Source: Streptomyces gelaticus (GTDB lineage Bacteria; Actinomycetota; Actinomycetes; Streptomycetales; Streptomycetaceae). Taken from it: DNA of 64,000 nt. Made by a program: the position numbers and the translations under genes. Where the stretch lies: positions 1-64,000 of the forward strand of contig NZ_BMTF01000007.1 in assembly GCF_014649535.1 (NCBI RefSeq), in the 5' to 3' direction. The notes beneath the pieces are model-generated. The model searched no databases and was not told the DNA's origin. It saw nothing but the letters and a program-made list of their open reading frames with translations. Positions 52,911 through 61,599 of this stretch are shown one piece after another (position 1 is the stretch's first letter; every line of letters begins with the position of its first letter).

Positions 52911-54506
52911 GTGGGACGTCCGTACCCGGCTCTGCGCACCACCGCTTCCATCGCAACAGCCGCCGTCCTGTTCGCCGGAGCCGCCCTCACTGCGGCTCCG
53001 GCCGCCGCAGCGCTGCCCGCCGCCCCTGCCCCCGCGGCCTCCGCACCGGGCCCGGAGTTCCACGACATCCCCGGCTCCGGCGGGATCACGCTCAAGGGCA
53101 ATGTGTTCACGCCCGCCGGAGCGGAGCCGGGCTCGAAGCACCCGCTGATCGTGCTGCCCACCAGCTGGGGCATGCCGCAATTCGAGTACTTCGCCCAGGC
53201 GCAGGAGCTCGCCGACTCCGGCTATGTGGTGGTCAGTTACACCTCGCGGGGCTTCTGGCTCTCCGGCGGCGAAATCGAGGTGGCGGGCCCGCCGGACCTC
53301 GCTGACGTCACCTCGGTCATCGACTGGGCCCTCGCCAACACCCCCTCCGACCCGGACCGCATCGGCATGGGCGGAGTCTCCTACGGTGCGGGCATCAGCC
53401 TCCTCGCCGCCGGGCACGACAAGCGGATCAAGGCCGTGGTCGCGCTCAGCGGCTGGGCCGATCTCATCGAATCGATCTACAGCGGCCGGACCCAGCACCT
53501 CCAGGCCGCCGCCCTCCTCGGCGGCGCCGGCCTGCTCACCGGACGCCCGAGCGAGGAGCTGAGCCGGACGCTCGCGAGCTTCCTCGGCTCCGACCTCGCC
53601 AAGGAAGGGAACATGATCGCCTGGGGAAAGAAGCGCTCCCCCGCCGCCTTCCTCGATGAGATCAACGCCAACGGCGCGGCCGTCATGATGGGCAACGCCT
53701 GGGGCGACACGATCTTCCCGCCGAACCAGTACGCCTCGTTCTACGAGAAGCTCAGCGGCCCCAAGCGCCTGGAGTTCCGCCCCGGCGACCACGCCACGGC
53801 GGAAGCCACCGGGCTGCTCGGTCTGCCCAACGACACCTGGACCGATGCCCACCGCTGGTTCGACCGCTACCTCAAGGGCGAGCGCAACGGCATCGACCAG
53901 GAGCCGCCGGTCCAGCTCAAGTCCCGTACGGACAGCGGTTACGAGGGCTACCCGGACTGGAAGTCGGTGGGCGCCGCCCAGGAGCGGATCGCGCTCGACG
54001 GCACACAGCGGATCCTCGCGAACGTCGACTCGGGCGCCAACGGCGGCCTCGTCATGCTGTCCAACGCCCTCGACCAGTTCGTGAAGCTGCCGCCGCTCGC
54101 CTCCGTACCACTGCTGCCCCGTGCCTTCGCGGGCGTCTGGCAGTCCGGGAAGTACGCGGCACCGCAGCACATCCGGGGCACGGCGCGGCTCCACACCACG
54201 GTGACCGCGAACAAGGAGAGCGGCACCTTCGTCGCGTATCTCTACGACGAAGGGCCGCTCGGCCTCGGCAAGCTGGTCAGCAACGCCCCCTATACCTTCC
54301 ACGGGCGGACGCCGGGCCGGCCGTTCCCCGTAGACCTGGAGCTGTTCTCCACCGCCTACGACGTTCCGGCCGGTCACCGTCTCACCCTGGTGATCGACAC
54401 CGTCGACCCCCTCTACATCGAGCACAACCCGACCGGATCACAGCTGACCTTCTCCTCGTCCCCGGCGGACCCGTCGTACCTGTCCGTACCGTTGCGCGAG
54501 AAGTGA
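52911..54506 (+). CDS. Secreted alpha/beta hydrolase (CocE/NonD, X-Pro dipeptidyl-peptidase-like)
   Basis: A 531-residue exported serine hydrolase. Residues 1-34 form a signal peptide (ASIATAAVLFAGAALTAAPA). The catalytic serine is in MGGVSYGAGISLL, the aspartate in GNAWGDTIFPPNQY and the histidine in RPGDHATAEATG. The C-terminal beta-rich domain (HTTVTANKESGTFVAYLYDE) resembles that of X-Pro dipeptidyl-peptidases and cocaine esterase. GTG 52911 follows GAGGAG. It may act on peptides or esters outside the cell. The operator-like array upstream indicates regulated expression. Confidence 0.88.
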   Translation: MGRPYPALRTTASIATAAVLFAGAALTAAPAAAALPAAPAPAASAPGPEFHDIPGSGGITLKGNVFTPAGAEPGSKHPLIVLPTSWGMPQFEYFAQAQELADSGYVVVSYTSRGFWLSGGEIEVAGPPDLADVTSVIDWALANTPSDPDRIGMGGVSYGAGISLLAAGHDKRIKAVVALSGWADLIESIYSGRTQHLQAAALLGGAGLLTGRPSEELSRTLASFLGSDLAKEGNMIAWGKKRSPAAFLDEINANGAAVMMGNAWGDTIFPPNQYASFYEKLSGPKRLEFRPGDHATAEATGLLGLPNDTWTDAHRWFDRYLKGERNGIDQEPPVQLKSRTDSGYEGYPDWKSVGAAQERIALDGTQRILANVDSGANGGLVMLSNALDQFVKLPPLASVPLLPRAFAGVWQSGKYAAPQHIRGTARLHTTVTANKESGTFVAYLYDEGPLGLGKLVSNAPYTFHGRTPGRPFPVDLELFSTAYDVPAGHRLTLVIDTVDPLYIEHNPTGSQLTFSSSPADPSYLSVPLREK

Positions 54507-54512
54507 TCACCG

Positions 54513-54587
54513 GCTGCTGCCGGGCGGGCAACGCTCCGCTGGGACCGCCTCGCGGCGGGCCCCGGCTACTGCACTCCCGGCAGCAGC
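54513..54587. repeat. Long-range inverted repeat between convergent genes
   Basis: GCTGCTGCCGGG (54513-54524) and CCCGGCAGCAGC (54576-54587) are perfect 12-bp complements with 51 nt between them, including a smaller G+C-rich stem (CCGCctcGCGG region). The right arm is inside the end of gluD. It probably ends transcription of both converging genes. Confidence 0.5.
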
Positions 54588-55438
54588 GTTCCTGGTTCGG
54601 CCGGTGCGATCTCCACGGCCTTCACCTTCGGATTGCGCCGTTCCTGCTTGGCCACCCAGGTCGCGAACCAGGAGAGCAGCATGCACATCCCGATGTAGAT
54701 CGGCGAGATCACCATCACCACGGGGATGAAGGGCAGATCGTAGTCGAGGTTGGACGCGATGAGCTTGCCCGCGTGGAGAAATTCCTCATAGGTGATCAGA
54801 TAGCCGAGCGAGGTGTCCTTCAGTGCCACGACCAGCTGGCTGATGATGGTGGGCAACATGGCGCGCACGGCCTGCGGGGCCAGCACGAACGTGGTGACCT
54901 GGGTCTTGCGCAGCCCGAGCGCGTACGCGGCCTCCGACTGGCCGCGCTCCACCGAGTTGATCCCGGTACGGAACACCTCTGCGAGCACCGAGCCGTTGTA
55001 CAGGGTCAGACCGGTGACCAGGGCGGGCAGCGGCTGCACCTTCAGCGCCACGAAGATGAAGAAGATCATCACCAGTACGGGCATGGCCCGGAAGAACTCC
55101 ACGAGCACCGTGGCGATCCAGCGCACGGGCCGGTGGTCGGAGAGCCGGCCCACGGCGAGGACCGCGCCGAGCAGGAGGGAGAGCACCGCGGCGTACGCGA
55201 ACGCCTTGAGGGTGTTGCCCAGTCCGCGCAGCAGCAGTTTTTGGATCCCCTTGTACGTGAAGGGGGTCCACTTGGCACTGGTGAACTGTTCGGTGTCGAA
55301 GAGCAGATAGACGACCCAGCCGATCAGGGCGAGGATCAGGGCCGTCGAGACGACGCCGTACAGGAGATGGCGCCTGCGGGTCGCCGGGCCCGGGATGTCG
55401 TAGAGGGCGGTGGCGGACGGCGCGGTGCGGGTGGTCAT
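54566..55438 (-). CDS. gluD: Glutamate ABC transporter permease GluD
   Basis: A 290-residue HisM-type permease. The family loop (QSEAAYALGLRKTQVTTFVL, then PQAVRAMLPTIISQLVVALK) contacts the ATPase, and five to six helices are evident (VVSTALILALIGWVVYLLF, IATVLVEFFRAMPVLVMIFF). ATG 55438 overlaps the gluC stop (ATGA). It forms the membrane channel with GluC. The long basic C terminus (KQERRNPKVKAVEIAPAEPG) is normal for actinobacterial GluD. Confidence 0.95.
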   Translation of the reverse strand: MTTRTAPSATALYDIPGPATRRRHLLYGVVSTALILALIGWVVYLLFDTEQFTSAKWTPFTYKGIQKLLLRGLGNTLKAFAYAAVLSLLLGAVLAVGRLSDHRPVRWIATVLVEFFRAMPVLVMIFFIFVALKVQPLPALVTGLTLYNGSVLAEVFRTGINSVERGQSEAAYALGLRKTQVTTFVLAPQAVRAMLPTIISQLVVALKDTSLGYLITYEEFLHAGKLIASNLDYDLPFIPVVMVISPIYIGMCMLLSWFATWVAKQERRNPKVKAVEIAPAEPGTLLPGVQ

Positions 55439-56079
55439 CGGGCGACTCCCCAGCGCTTCTCCATCAGGTTGAAGAGCGCACTGATGGACAGGGTGATGAT
55501 CAGGTAGCCGACGGCGATCCAGACGAAGGTCCAGATGATGCTGTAACCCAGCTCGTTGAGGTTCTTGTAGGTGCCGAGCAGCTCGGTGACGCTGAACGCC
55601 CCGGCGATCGCCGAGTTCTTGGCGAGGGCGATGAGGGTGGATCCGACCGGTGGAATCACCGACCGGAACGCCTGGGGCAGCACCACGGTGTTCAGCGTCT
55701 GGCCGAACGTCATGCCGAGGCTGCGGGCCGCCTCGCCCTGCCCCGTCGGCACGGTGTTGATTCCCGAGCGCAGCACCTCGCAGATGAACGCGGAGGTGTA
55801 GCAGCCGAGCGCCAGGACCGCGAAGACCTTGAAGGGAAGGACCAGACCGAAGCGCGGCAGTCCGAGCAGGACCGCGAAGAAGAGCAGCGTCAGCGGGGTG
55901 TTGCGCAGCACCGTCACCCAGACCGTGCCGAGCACGCGCAGCGAACCGACGGGGGCCACCCGGAAGGAGGCCATGACGAAGCCGAGGAGCAGGGCCAGGA
56001 TCGAGGAGTAGACGGTCAGTTCGACCGTGCCCAGGAAACCCTGGGCATAGAGCGAGAAATTCTCGGTGAGTACGTCCAT
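55435..56079 (-). CDS. gluC: Glutamate ABC transporter permease GluC
   Basis: A 214-residue permease of the amino-acid ABC family (LYAQGFLGTVELTVYSSILA, VTVLRNTPLTLLFF, and GQGEAARSLGMTFGQTLNTV with PQAFRSVIPPVGS as the ATPase contact). ATG 56079 is 17 bp after the gluB stop; its stop overlaps gluD. It pairs with GluD in the membrane to import glutamate delivered by the GluB lipoprotein. Confidence 0.95.
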   Translation of the reverse strand: MDVLTENFSLYAQGFLGTVELTVYSSILALLLGFVMASFRVAPVGSLRVLGTVWVTVLRNTPLTLLFFAVLLGLPRFGLVLPFKVFAVLALGCYTSAFICEVLRSGINTVPTGQGEAARSLGMTFGQTLNTVVLPQAFRSVIPPVGSTLIALAKNSAIAGAFSVTELLGTYKNLNELGYSIIWTFVWIAVGYLIITLSISALFNLMEKRWGVAR

Positions 56080-56096
56080 GGTCGATGCCCGCCCTC

Positions 56097-57011
56097 TCAG
56101 GTCGCCGGGTAGCGGTCGATGGGCGGCGGCTGCGGCGCGGGCGCCCCGGACAGGCCGAGCGTGGCCTCGAACGCCTTCTTCCAGTTGCCGTTCTTCTCGT
56201 TCGCCTCCAGGGCGTCGTTGAGCGCGAACCGCAGCGCGTTGTCGCTGCGCGGGACTCCGATGCCGTACGGCTCCTCGGAGAACGGCTTGCCCACGACCTT
56301 CATCTCCTTGGGCGCCTTGGCCGCGAAGCCCAGCAGGATGGCGTCGTCGGTGGTGACGGCGTCGACCTGGTAGGTCAGCAGGTTGTCGACGCAGATCGAG
56401 TACGTGTCGTAGGCGACCAGGATCGCCTTGGGATAATCGGCGGCGATGCGCTGGTACGGGGTCGACCCGGCGGCCGAGCAGACCGTCTTGCCGGCCAGGT
56501 CCTGCGGGCCGTTGATGTCGTGCTCGTCGGTGCGGACGAGGAGGCCCTGTCCGGCCATGTAGTAGGGACCGGCGAAGCCGACGAGCTTCTTGCGCATGGC
56601 GTTGATGGTGTAGGTGCCGACGTAGTAGTCGATCTGCCCGTTCTGCAGCGCCGTCTCGCGGTTGGCGGAGGCGATGGTCTTGAAGCGGATCGTCTTCGGA
56701 TCGAAGCCGAGCGAGGCCGCCATCATCTTGGCGATCTCGATGTCGAAGCCGGAGTAGATGCCGGTGGCCGGGTCCTTCTCGCCCAGGTAGGGCTGGTCCT
56801 CCTTGGCACCGACCCGGAGATAGCCGCGTTTCTTCGCCTTCGTCCAGGTCGGCGAGGCGGGCAGCCGGAAGGCGGTGTCGACCTTGTAGACCGGCAGTTG
56901 TTCGGGCTTCGGGCCCTTCACCGGCGGGCTGCCCTCCTTGCCGCACGCGGCGGCGAGCACGGCCAGCAGGAGGCCGGCACAGGCGGCCAGAACTCTTCTC
57001 GTACGCAACAC
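56097..57011 (-). CDS. gluB: Glutamate-binding lipoprotein GluB
   Basis: A 304-residue solute-binding lipoprotein. Signal and lipobox: LLLAVLAAACGKE (Cys about 23). The bilobed family-3 domain has GYLRVGAKEDQPYLGEKDP, TGIYSGFDIEIAKMMAASLG, RETALQNGQIDYYVGTYTI and LAGKTVCSAAGSTPYQRIA. GTG 57011 follows a GGGGGG tract and lies 11 bp after gluA. It captures glutamate (or aspartate) outside the membrane. A proline-rich tail (APAPQPPPIDRYPAT) is common in actinomycetes. Confidence 0.94.
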   Translation of the reverse strand: MLRTRRVLAACAGLLLAVLAAACGKEGSPPVKGPKPEQLPVYKVDTAFRLPASPTWTKAKKRGYLRVGAKEDQPYLGEKDPATGIYSGFDIEIAKMMAASLGFDPKTIRFKTIASANRETALQNGQIDYYVGTYTINAMRKKLVGFAGPYYMAGQGLLVRTDEHDINGPQDLAGKTVCSAAGSTPYQRIAADYPKAILVAYDTYSICVDNLLTYQVDAVTTDDAILLGFAAKAPKEMKVVGKPFSEEPYGIGVPRSDNALRFALNDALEANEKNGNWKKAFEATLGLSGAPAPQPPPIDRYPAT

Positions 57012-57022
57012 GGAACCCCCCG

Positions 57023-57766
57023 TCAGTGCTTGAGGATCTTGGACAGGAAGTCCTTGGCGCGGTCGCTCTCCGGAGCCGTGAAGAACGCCTCGGGAGTGCG
57101 GTCCTCGACGATGCGTCCGTCGGCCATGAAGACCACGCGGTTGGCGGCGGAGCGGGCGAAGCCCATCTCGTGCGTGACCACGACCATCGTCATGCCGTCC
57201 CGGGCGAGCTGCTGCATGACCTCCAGCACCTCATTGATCATCTCCGGGTCGAGCGCCGAGGTGGGCTCGTCGAAGAGCAGCGCCTTGGGGTCCATGGCGA
57301 GGGCGCGGGCGATGGCGACGCGCTGCTGCTGGCCGCCGGAGAGCTGGGCGGGGAACTTGTCGGCGTGCGAGGCCAGTCCGACCCGCTCCAGCAGTTCGCG
57401 GGAGCGCCGGTCCGCCTCGTCCTTCTTGCGCTTGCGGACCTTGAGCTGGGCGAGCGAGACATTGGCCAGCACGGTCCGGTGCGCGAACAGGTTGAACGAC
57501 TGGAAGACCATGCCCACTTCGGCCCGGAGCTGGGCGAGGCCCTTGCCCTCCTCGGGGAGGGGTCTGCCGTCGATCGCGATACGGCCGGACTCGATCGTCT
57601 CCAGCCGGTTGATGGTCCGGCAGAGCGTCGATTTGCCGGAGCCGGAGGGGCCGATGACCACCACCACCTCCCCGCGGCCGACGGTGAGATTGATGTCCCG
57701 CAGTACGTGCAACTGTCCGTAGTACTTGTTGACGTCCCGCAGCTCGATCAACGGATCGACGGCCAT
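57023..57766 (-). CDS. gluA: Glutamate ABC transporter ATPase GluA
   Basis: A 247-residue ATPase: Walker [11 protein letters not shown]-loop [10 protein letters not shown], signature [15 protein letters not shown], Walker [14 protein letters not shown], switch histidine VVTHEM. It is first in the leftward gluABCD operon; ATG 57766 is about 120 bp from the DUF6278-type gene ahead of it. It energises glutamate import. Spacing of 11 bp to gluB indicates cotranscription. Confidence 0.96.
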   Translation of the reverse strand: MAVDPLIELRDVNKYYGQLHVLRDINLTVGRGEVVVVIGPSGSGKSTLCRTINRLETIESGRIAIDGRPLPEEGKGLAQLRAEVGMVFQSFNLFAHRTVLANVSLAQLKVRKRKKDEADRRSRELLERVGLASHADKFPAQLSGGQQQRVAIARALAMDPKALLFDEPTSALDPEMINEVLEVMQQLARDGMTMVVVTHEMGFARSAANRVVFMADGRIVEDRTPEAFFTAPESDRAKDFLSKILKH

Positions 57767-57889
57767 ACGCTGCCCTACCCACTTTTCGCTGTGTCGAGGT
57801 CAGCGCAAACTATCCAGCCCGAAAAGGGACTTCGTCACCGACACGCACAAATGGGGCATAAGGCTTCTTATCCGGTTGTAGTGAAATCG

Positions 57890-58327
57890 CTACCCTTCGG
57901 CCGACTCCGAGTAGACCTGCGAGAGCTCGGGGCTGCCCGCCATCGCCCAGTCCAGCCCCGCCTCGACCACATCGATCTCCCGCCCGGAGGCGAGCCGCAC
58001 CACGGGCTGCCCGCTGGGCCGGATGCTCCAGACCGCGCCGGGAACGTTCCGCACCAGGACCGTCCCGAGGTACAGCCCCGCGTCGTTGCCCAGCCAGGGC
58101 AGCTCCTCCGGGTCGTCACGCCAGCGCGGTGGCAGTTGGTCGAGAGCCGTCAACGAGGCCGGGCTGTCGTCGAGTTCGAGCCCACGCTGCCCCACCCGGA
58201 CACGCAGCAACTCGCACTCGGCGAGCAGCTCGGCCACACCATCGGGATCGGCCGCGACGGCGGCGAGCCCGGCCCCCTGCTCACCGCCGTGACGCTTGCG
58301 CCAGTTGCCCAGGAAAGGGATGTTCAT
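57890..58327 (-). CDS. DUF6278-type protein
   Basis: A 145-residue soluble protein common in Streptomyces next to gluABCD, to my recollection named DUF6278. It begins NIPFLGNWRKRHGG and contains LAECELLRVRVGQRGLELDD, LPPRWRDDPEELPWLGNDA and REIDVVEAGLDWAMAGSPEL. The LG.DAGLYLGTVL..NVPGA.W portion resembles immunity or DUF3806-like folds. ATG 58327 overlaps the stop of a small upstream ORF (ATGA) and follows GGGGGG. Function unknown. Confidence 0.85.
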   Translation of the reverse strand: MNIPFLGNWRKRHGGEQGAGLAAVAADPDGVAELLAECELLRVRVGQRGLELDDSPASLTALDQLPPRWRDDPEELPWLGNDAGLYLGTVLVRNVPGAVWSIRPSGQPVVRLASGREIDVVEAGLDWAMAGSPELSQVYSESAEG

Positions 58328-58440
58328 GACCGGCCCCCCTGCGGCACGTCGCTGCTGGATGCGACCACCGCCCCGGCAGTACCAGACCGGGGCGACATCG
58401 AGCACTCGGCTCCAGCCGGTGCCAGTTCAACCACGTTCAC
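58324..58440 (-). CDS. Small ORF coupled to the DUF6278-type gene
   Basis: A 38-codon ORF from GTG 58440 with GGGAGG 8 nt upstream and a stop overlapping the next ATG (ATGA). The product has one cysteine (APAGAECSMSPRSGTAG) and a serine-rich tail. The good ribosome site and exact coupling favour real translation, at least as a leader that sets expression of the next gene. I recognise no family. Confidence 0.55.
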   Translation of the reverse strand: MNVVELAPAGAECSMSPRSGTAGAVVASSSDVPQGGRS

Positions 58441-58905
58441 CGTGATCACCTCCCACTCGCCTCCCACCGGACCCCCATTCCGCCAATCCCGCGAAGTGCG
58501 AACATCAGCCCACCATGACACAAAACCGGCCCCGGGTCGCTGCACCTCGGGGGCGTGGCCATCCCAGGACTGACAGACATGTTCCGTACCGCCCGGGTCG
58601 CTGTACCTCGGGGGCGTGGACTGCGTGGACTGCAACCCGGGACCGGCCATGCGGCCAACAATGGAGACCGCTCAACGGGGACCGCCCATGCGAGCGCACG
58701 CATGTTCGAGCGCCCAGCCCTGCACGGGGCCGGCATGACACACCGACCGCGGCCCAACCGCGACAGGGGGTGACGCGGCGGGCCACGGTCGGTGCGAGCC
58801 GGAGCGCGCAGAGGCCTCAGAAGAGACCCGGGATCGAACACGCGATCGACATTCGATCGCACCTGGCCCTACTGCGCTTCCTCCGGAGAGTGCAGCAGCA
58901 GGCCG
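58441..58905. other. Gap containing a 28-bp direct repeat
   Basis: No gene with family resemblance was recognised here. The two 28-bp copies (58531-58558, 58592-58619) are the only clear structure. Confidence 0.35.
58531..58619. repeat. Direct repeat of 28 bp, period 61
   Basis: Positions 58531-58558 and 58592-58619 are identical except one C/T change. Each begins CCCGGGTCGCTG and ends CCTCGGGGGCGTGG. A 33-bp non-repeated spacer lies between. It is about 90-180 bp upstream of the small ORF and might contain regulator sites. Confidence 0.75.
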
Positions 58906-59226
58906 CTAACAGAACCGGTCGAAGGCCCGGTCGTAGCCGTCGCTGTAACCGTCGGCGTAGCCCCGTGCCCAACGAATGTCCTGCTGTATGCCTCGCTGGG
59001 ACAGACCCCCGAAATTGCGGTCGCAGTCGTCCCGCGCATCCGCGTATCCGTTCCGGAAGCCCTGGCGGTAGCCGTCCCGGTAGGAATCGGTGACGGCGTC
59101 GTGCGCGGCTACTGCCTGCGCAGGTTTGGGGGCGGCCGACGCCTGTGCGGTGAGCGCCGGTGCGACTGTCAGGCTGCCGACGAACAGAGCCGAGCCGAGA
59201 ACCGCGAACGCCTTGTTGGTGCGCAT
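58906..59226 (-). CDS. Small secreted protein with Y-x2-G-Y repeats
   Basis: A 106-residue exported protein starting at ATG 59226 (AAGGAG upstream). Signal peptide: AVLGSALFVGSLTVAPALTA with cleavage near ASA. The mature ~70 residues are built of short repeats, YRDGYRQGFRNGYADARDDC and GYADGYSDGYDRAFDRFC, with two cysteines, the second being the last residue. I know of no function; an amphipathic, aromatic-rich extracellular peptide that might self-associate or bind a surface is inference. Confidence 0.75.
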   Translation of the reverse strand: MRTNKAFAVLGSALFVGSLTVAPALTAQASAAPKPAQAVAAHDAVTDSYRDGYRQGFRNGYADARDDCDRNFGGLSQRGIQQDIRWARGYADGYSDGYDRAFDRFC

Positions 59227-59391
59227 GGATTTCTCCTTGGATCTGCGGGTGCAGGCGTGCCTTCCCAGGCTCCTACGGACATGGTCTCGGCGCGACCTCA
59301 CTCCGGGTTACCCGAACACTCCGTTCCGTGCCCGGAAAGGTGGCACCGGCATCAACATCGAGGGTGCGCCTGCCCGCCGCATGAGTATGTC

Positions 59392-59424
59392 GACGCCCCG
59401 TCACCGTGCGGGCGACGGGGCGTC
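59392..59424. terminator. Strong hairpin, terminator-like
   Basis: GACGCCCCGTC (59392-59402) pairs perfectly with GACGGGGCGTC (59414-59424), 11-bp stem and 11-nt loop. Confidence 0.65.
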
Positions 59425-59528
59425 CGTGCTGCATCGTCAGGCGCCGAGGCCCGTCATGTCGTCGGCGCACCACGGCCGACGACCTGCACCGGTTCGAATG
59501 ACGCGAGTCGTGCCCGTAGGCAGGAAGA

Positions 59529-59556
59529 CGCCCCTCCCGCCGAGGCGGGAGGGGCG
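59529..59556. terminator. Terminator after the 91-residue protein gene
   Basis: CGCCCCTCCCGCC (59529-59541) and GGCGGGAGGGGCG (59544-59556) are perfect complements separated by two bases, giving an 11-bp or longer stem with a tight loop about 43 bp after the stop at 59599. Confidence 0.7.
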
Positions 59557-59598
59557 GCCGTGATGGTGCACGGGGGCGTCGCTGTGGATGCGATGCGG

Positions 59599-59874
59599 TC
59601 AGGCGGAAGCTATGCGTTCGGCGGAAGATGCCGGCCAGGCGTCGCCGCGCCGGCGACACAGGTAGACACGGTCTGCGTACACCGTCACAGCCGGATAGGC
59701 GGCGGCGATGGCGGCCTTGTAGGCCTCGGCGGCGGCCTGCGCCGCAGCGTCCTCGTGCGGCAGCTGGGACAGGGATGTGCTGAAGGGGATCTCGAAGGTG
59801 GTGCCGATCTCAACGCCGTCGGCGTAGGCCGTGAACGTGAACTGAACGGCGTAGGCGCCTTCCGGAACAGACAT
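59599..59874 (-). CDS. Small hypothetical protein, 91 residues
   Basis: A 91-residue protein starting at ATG 59874 behind GAGGAG, not recognised. The first half looks like beta strands (YAVQFTFTAYADGVEIGTTF, EIPFSTSLSQLP), followed by an alanine-rich helix (AAAQAAAEAYKAAIAAAYPA) and a basic end. It has no signal peptide or membrane segment. It could be a phage- or conjugation-type accessory protein. A strong hairpin follows it. Confidence 0.65.
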   Translation of the reverse strand: MSVPEGAYAVQFTFTAYADGVEIGTTFEIPFSTSLSQLPHEDAAAQAAAEAYKAAIAAAYPAVTVYADRVYLCRRRGDAWPASSAERIASA

Positions 59875-60409
59875 TTGATCTCCTCACGAAGTGCCTCGAA
59901 CGAGGCCGCTGTGCCAAGTGAGCGTAAGCGAAATGATGTTGGGTGCACACGGCGTCGGAGACATGGATATGGCCCCGGTCGGCGGATCGGGGCTCAGGCG
60001 TGGCTGAGTGCTGGTTCCGGCCGAAAAGGGGTGGAGGCGAGGCGAAGCGAACTGGTACCTTCACGATCATGTCCAGCCCCGAGTCCGACAGAGGCTAGCC
60101 ACCGGTCCACCGGTGGCTGATCCGCCGCGGAATTGCTCCCCTCGCGCCGAATTACCGGCCCGGAGCCGTTTTCCGTCGGCTGCCGCCGCAGGACCACCGC
60201 TGTGTGGGCTGCGCTCCTCCCGTCCGCGCTCATGGACCGCTCCCGATGCGACCGTGCGCGGACTCCCCGGCTCCGGCGCCCGCCGCCGTCTTGGAGTCAC
60301 GTCCATCAACGCCTGGGACGTTCTTCCGCGTTGCCGCCCGTCGCGACGGGCGGGCGCGGGCCCACACCCCCTGTCTGGTCCATCCGTCTGCCGTCCATGG
60401 GGTTCCTTC
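59875..60409. other. Long upstream region of the Cmx-type gene
   Basis: A 535-bp non-coding stretch. It contains a palindrome with 10-bp arms (60097-60118, AGCCACCGGT cc ACCGGTGGCT) and an 18-bp perfect palindrome CGCCCGTCGCGACGGGCG (60335-60352), 57 nt before the exporter start. The second is well placed for an attenuator. No convincing leader peptide was identified. Confidence 0.45.
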
Positions 60410-61588
60410 ATGCCATTCGCCGTCTACGCGCTCGGGCTCGCCGTCTTCGCCCAGGGCACCTCCGAATTCATGCTGTCCGGTCTGCTCTCGGACATCGCCA
60501 CCGACCTGGATGTGTCCATCCCCGCCGCGGGGCTGCTGACCTCGGCCTTCGCGATCGGAATGATCGTCGGGGCGCCGTTGACGGCGCTCTTCAGCCGGAA
60601 CTGGCCGCGCCGCCGCGCCCTCGTGTTCTTCCTCTGCGTCTTCGCCGCCGTCCATGTCATCGGCGCGCTCACTCCCGGCTACGGGCTGCTCCTCGCGACA
60701 CGGGTGGTCGGGGCGCTGGCCAACGCGGGGTTCTGGGCGGTGGCGCTGGTGACCGCGGTCGCCATGGCCGGGCCCGAGGCACGGGCACGCGCCACCTCGG
60801 TCGTGGTCGGGGGCGTCACCGTCGCCTGTGTCGCCGGGGTGCCCGCCGGTGCGGCGCTGGGCGGGCACTGGGGGTGGCGGTCGGCGTTCTGGGCCGTGGC
60901 CCTGGTCTCCGTACCGGCCGTCGTCGTGATCGCCAGGACCGTTCCGGCGGGGCGGCCCGAGTCCGCCCCCGCCCCCGCGGGCGTCGAGCTGCGGACGCTG
61001 ACGGGGCCGCGGCTGCTGCTGACCCTGCTGACGAGCGCCCTCGTGCAGGGGGCGACGTTCTGCGCGTTCTCCTACGTGGAACCGCTCGCCACCCATGTCA
61101 CCGGGCTCACCGCGGGCTGGGTCCCGGGGCTGCTGGCCCTCTTCGGACTGGGCTCGTTCATCGGCGTCACGGTCGCCGGCCGGCTCGTCGACACCAGGCC
61201 GGTCGCCTTCACCGCGGCCGGTCTGGTGGCGCTGGTCATCGGCTGGACCGGCTTGGCACTGACCGCGGGCAGCCCGTCGGCGACGGTGGCGCTCGTCCTC
61301 GTCCAGGGAATGCTCGCGTTCGGTACGGGTACGGCGCTGATCTCCTGGGTGTTCCGGCTGGCGGCCGACGCACCGACCCTGTCCGGCTCGTTCGCCACAG
61401 CCGCGTTCAATGTGGGGGCCGCGCTCGGCCCCTGGCTGGGCGGCCTCGCGATCGGCGCGGGCTTCGGCTTCCGCTCACCGCTGTGGGTGAGCGCCCTGCT
61501 GATGGCCCTGGCCCTGGGCACCGCCGGTGCGGTACTGGGGATGAGCCGTGCCGCAGACCGCGGCCGGGAAAACATCGCCGCGGTCTGA
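60410..61588 (+). CDS. Cmx/CmlR-type MFS exporter (chloramphenicol efflux family)
   Basis: A 392-residue, 12-helix drug exporter. The start AVYALGLAVFAQGTSEFMLS and the following GLLSDIATDLDVSIPAAGLL are hallmarks of the Cmx/CmlR chloramphenicol efflux group of actinomycetes; the loop LFSRNWPRRRALVFFLCVFA and ALANAGFWAVALVTAVAM also match. ATG 60410 has GGGG about 7 nt upstream. It probably confers phenicol resistance, but close relatives export other compounds. A hairpin terminator begins 19 bp after the stop. Confidence 0.88.
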   Translation: MPFAVYALGLAVFAQGTSEFMLSGLLSDIATDLDVSIPAAGLLTSAFAIGMIVGAPLTALFSRNWPRRRALVFFLCVFAAVHVIGALTPGYGLLLATRVVGALANAGFWAVALVTAVAMAGPEARARATSVVVGGVTVACVAGVPAGAALGGHWGWRSAFWAVALVSVPAVVVIARTVPAGRPESAPAPAGVELRTLTGPRLLLTLLTSALVQGATFCAFSYVEPLATHVTGLTAGWVPGLLALFGLGSFIGVTVAGRLVDTRPVAFTAAGLVALVIGWTGLALTAGSPSATVALVLVQGMLAFGTGTALISWVFRLAADAPTLSGSFATAAFNVGAALGPWLGGLAIGAGFGFRSPLWVSALLMALALGTAGAVLGMSRAADRGRENIAAV

Positions 61589-61599
61589 CGGGCAGCGGT

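Larger units (their letters stand above)
59227..59598. other. Gap with two strong hairpins
   Basis: A 372-bp gap between two leftward small genes. No gene is evident. It holds two terminator-like hairpins (59392-59424 and 59529-59556), the second ending 42 bp after the upstream small gene. Confidence 0.4.
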
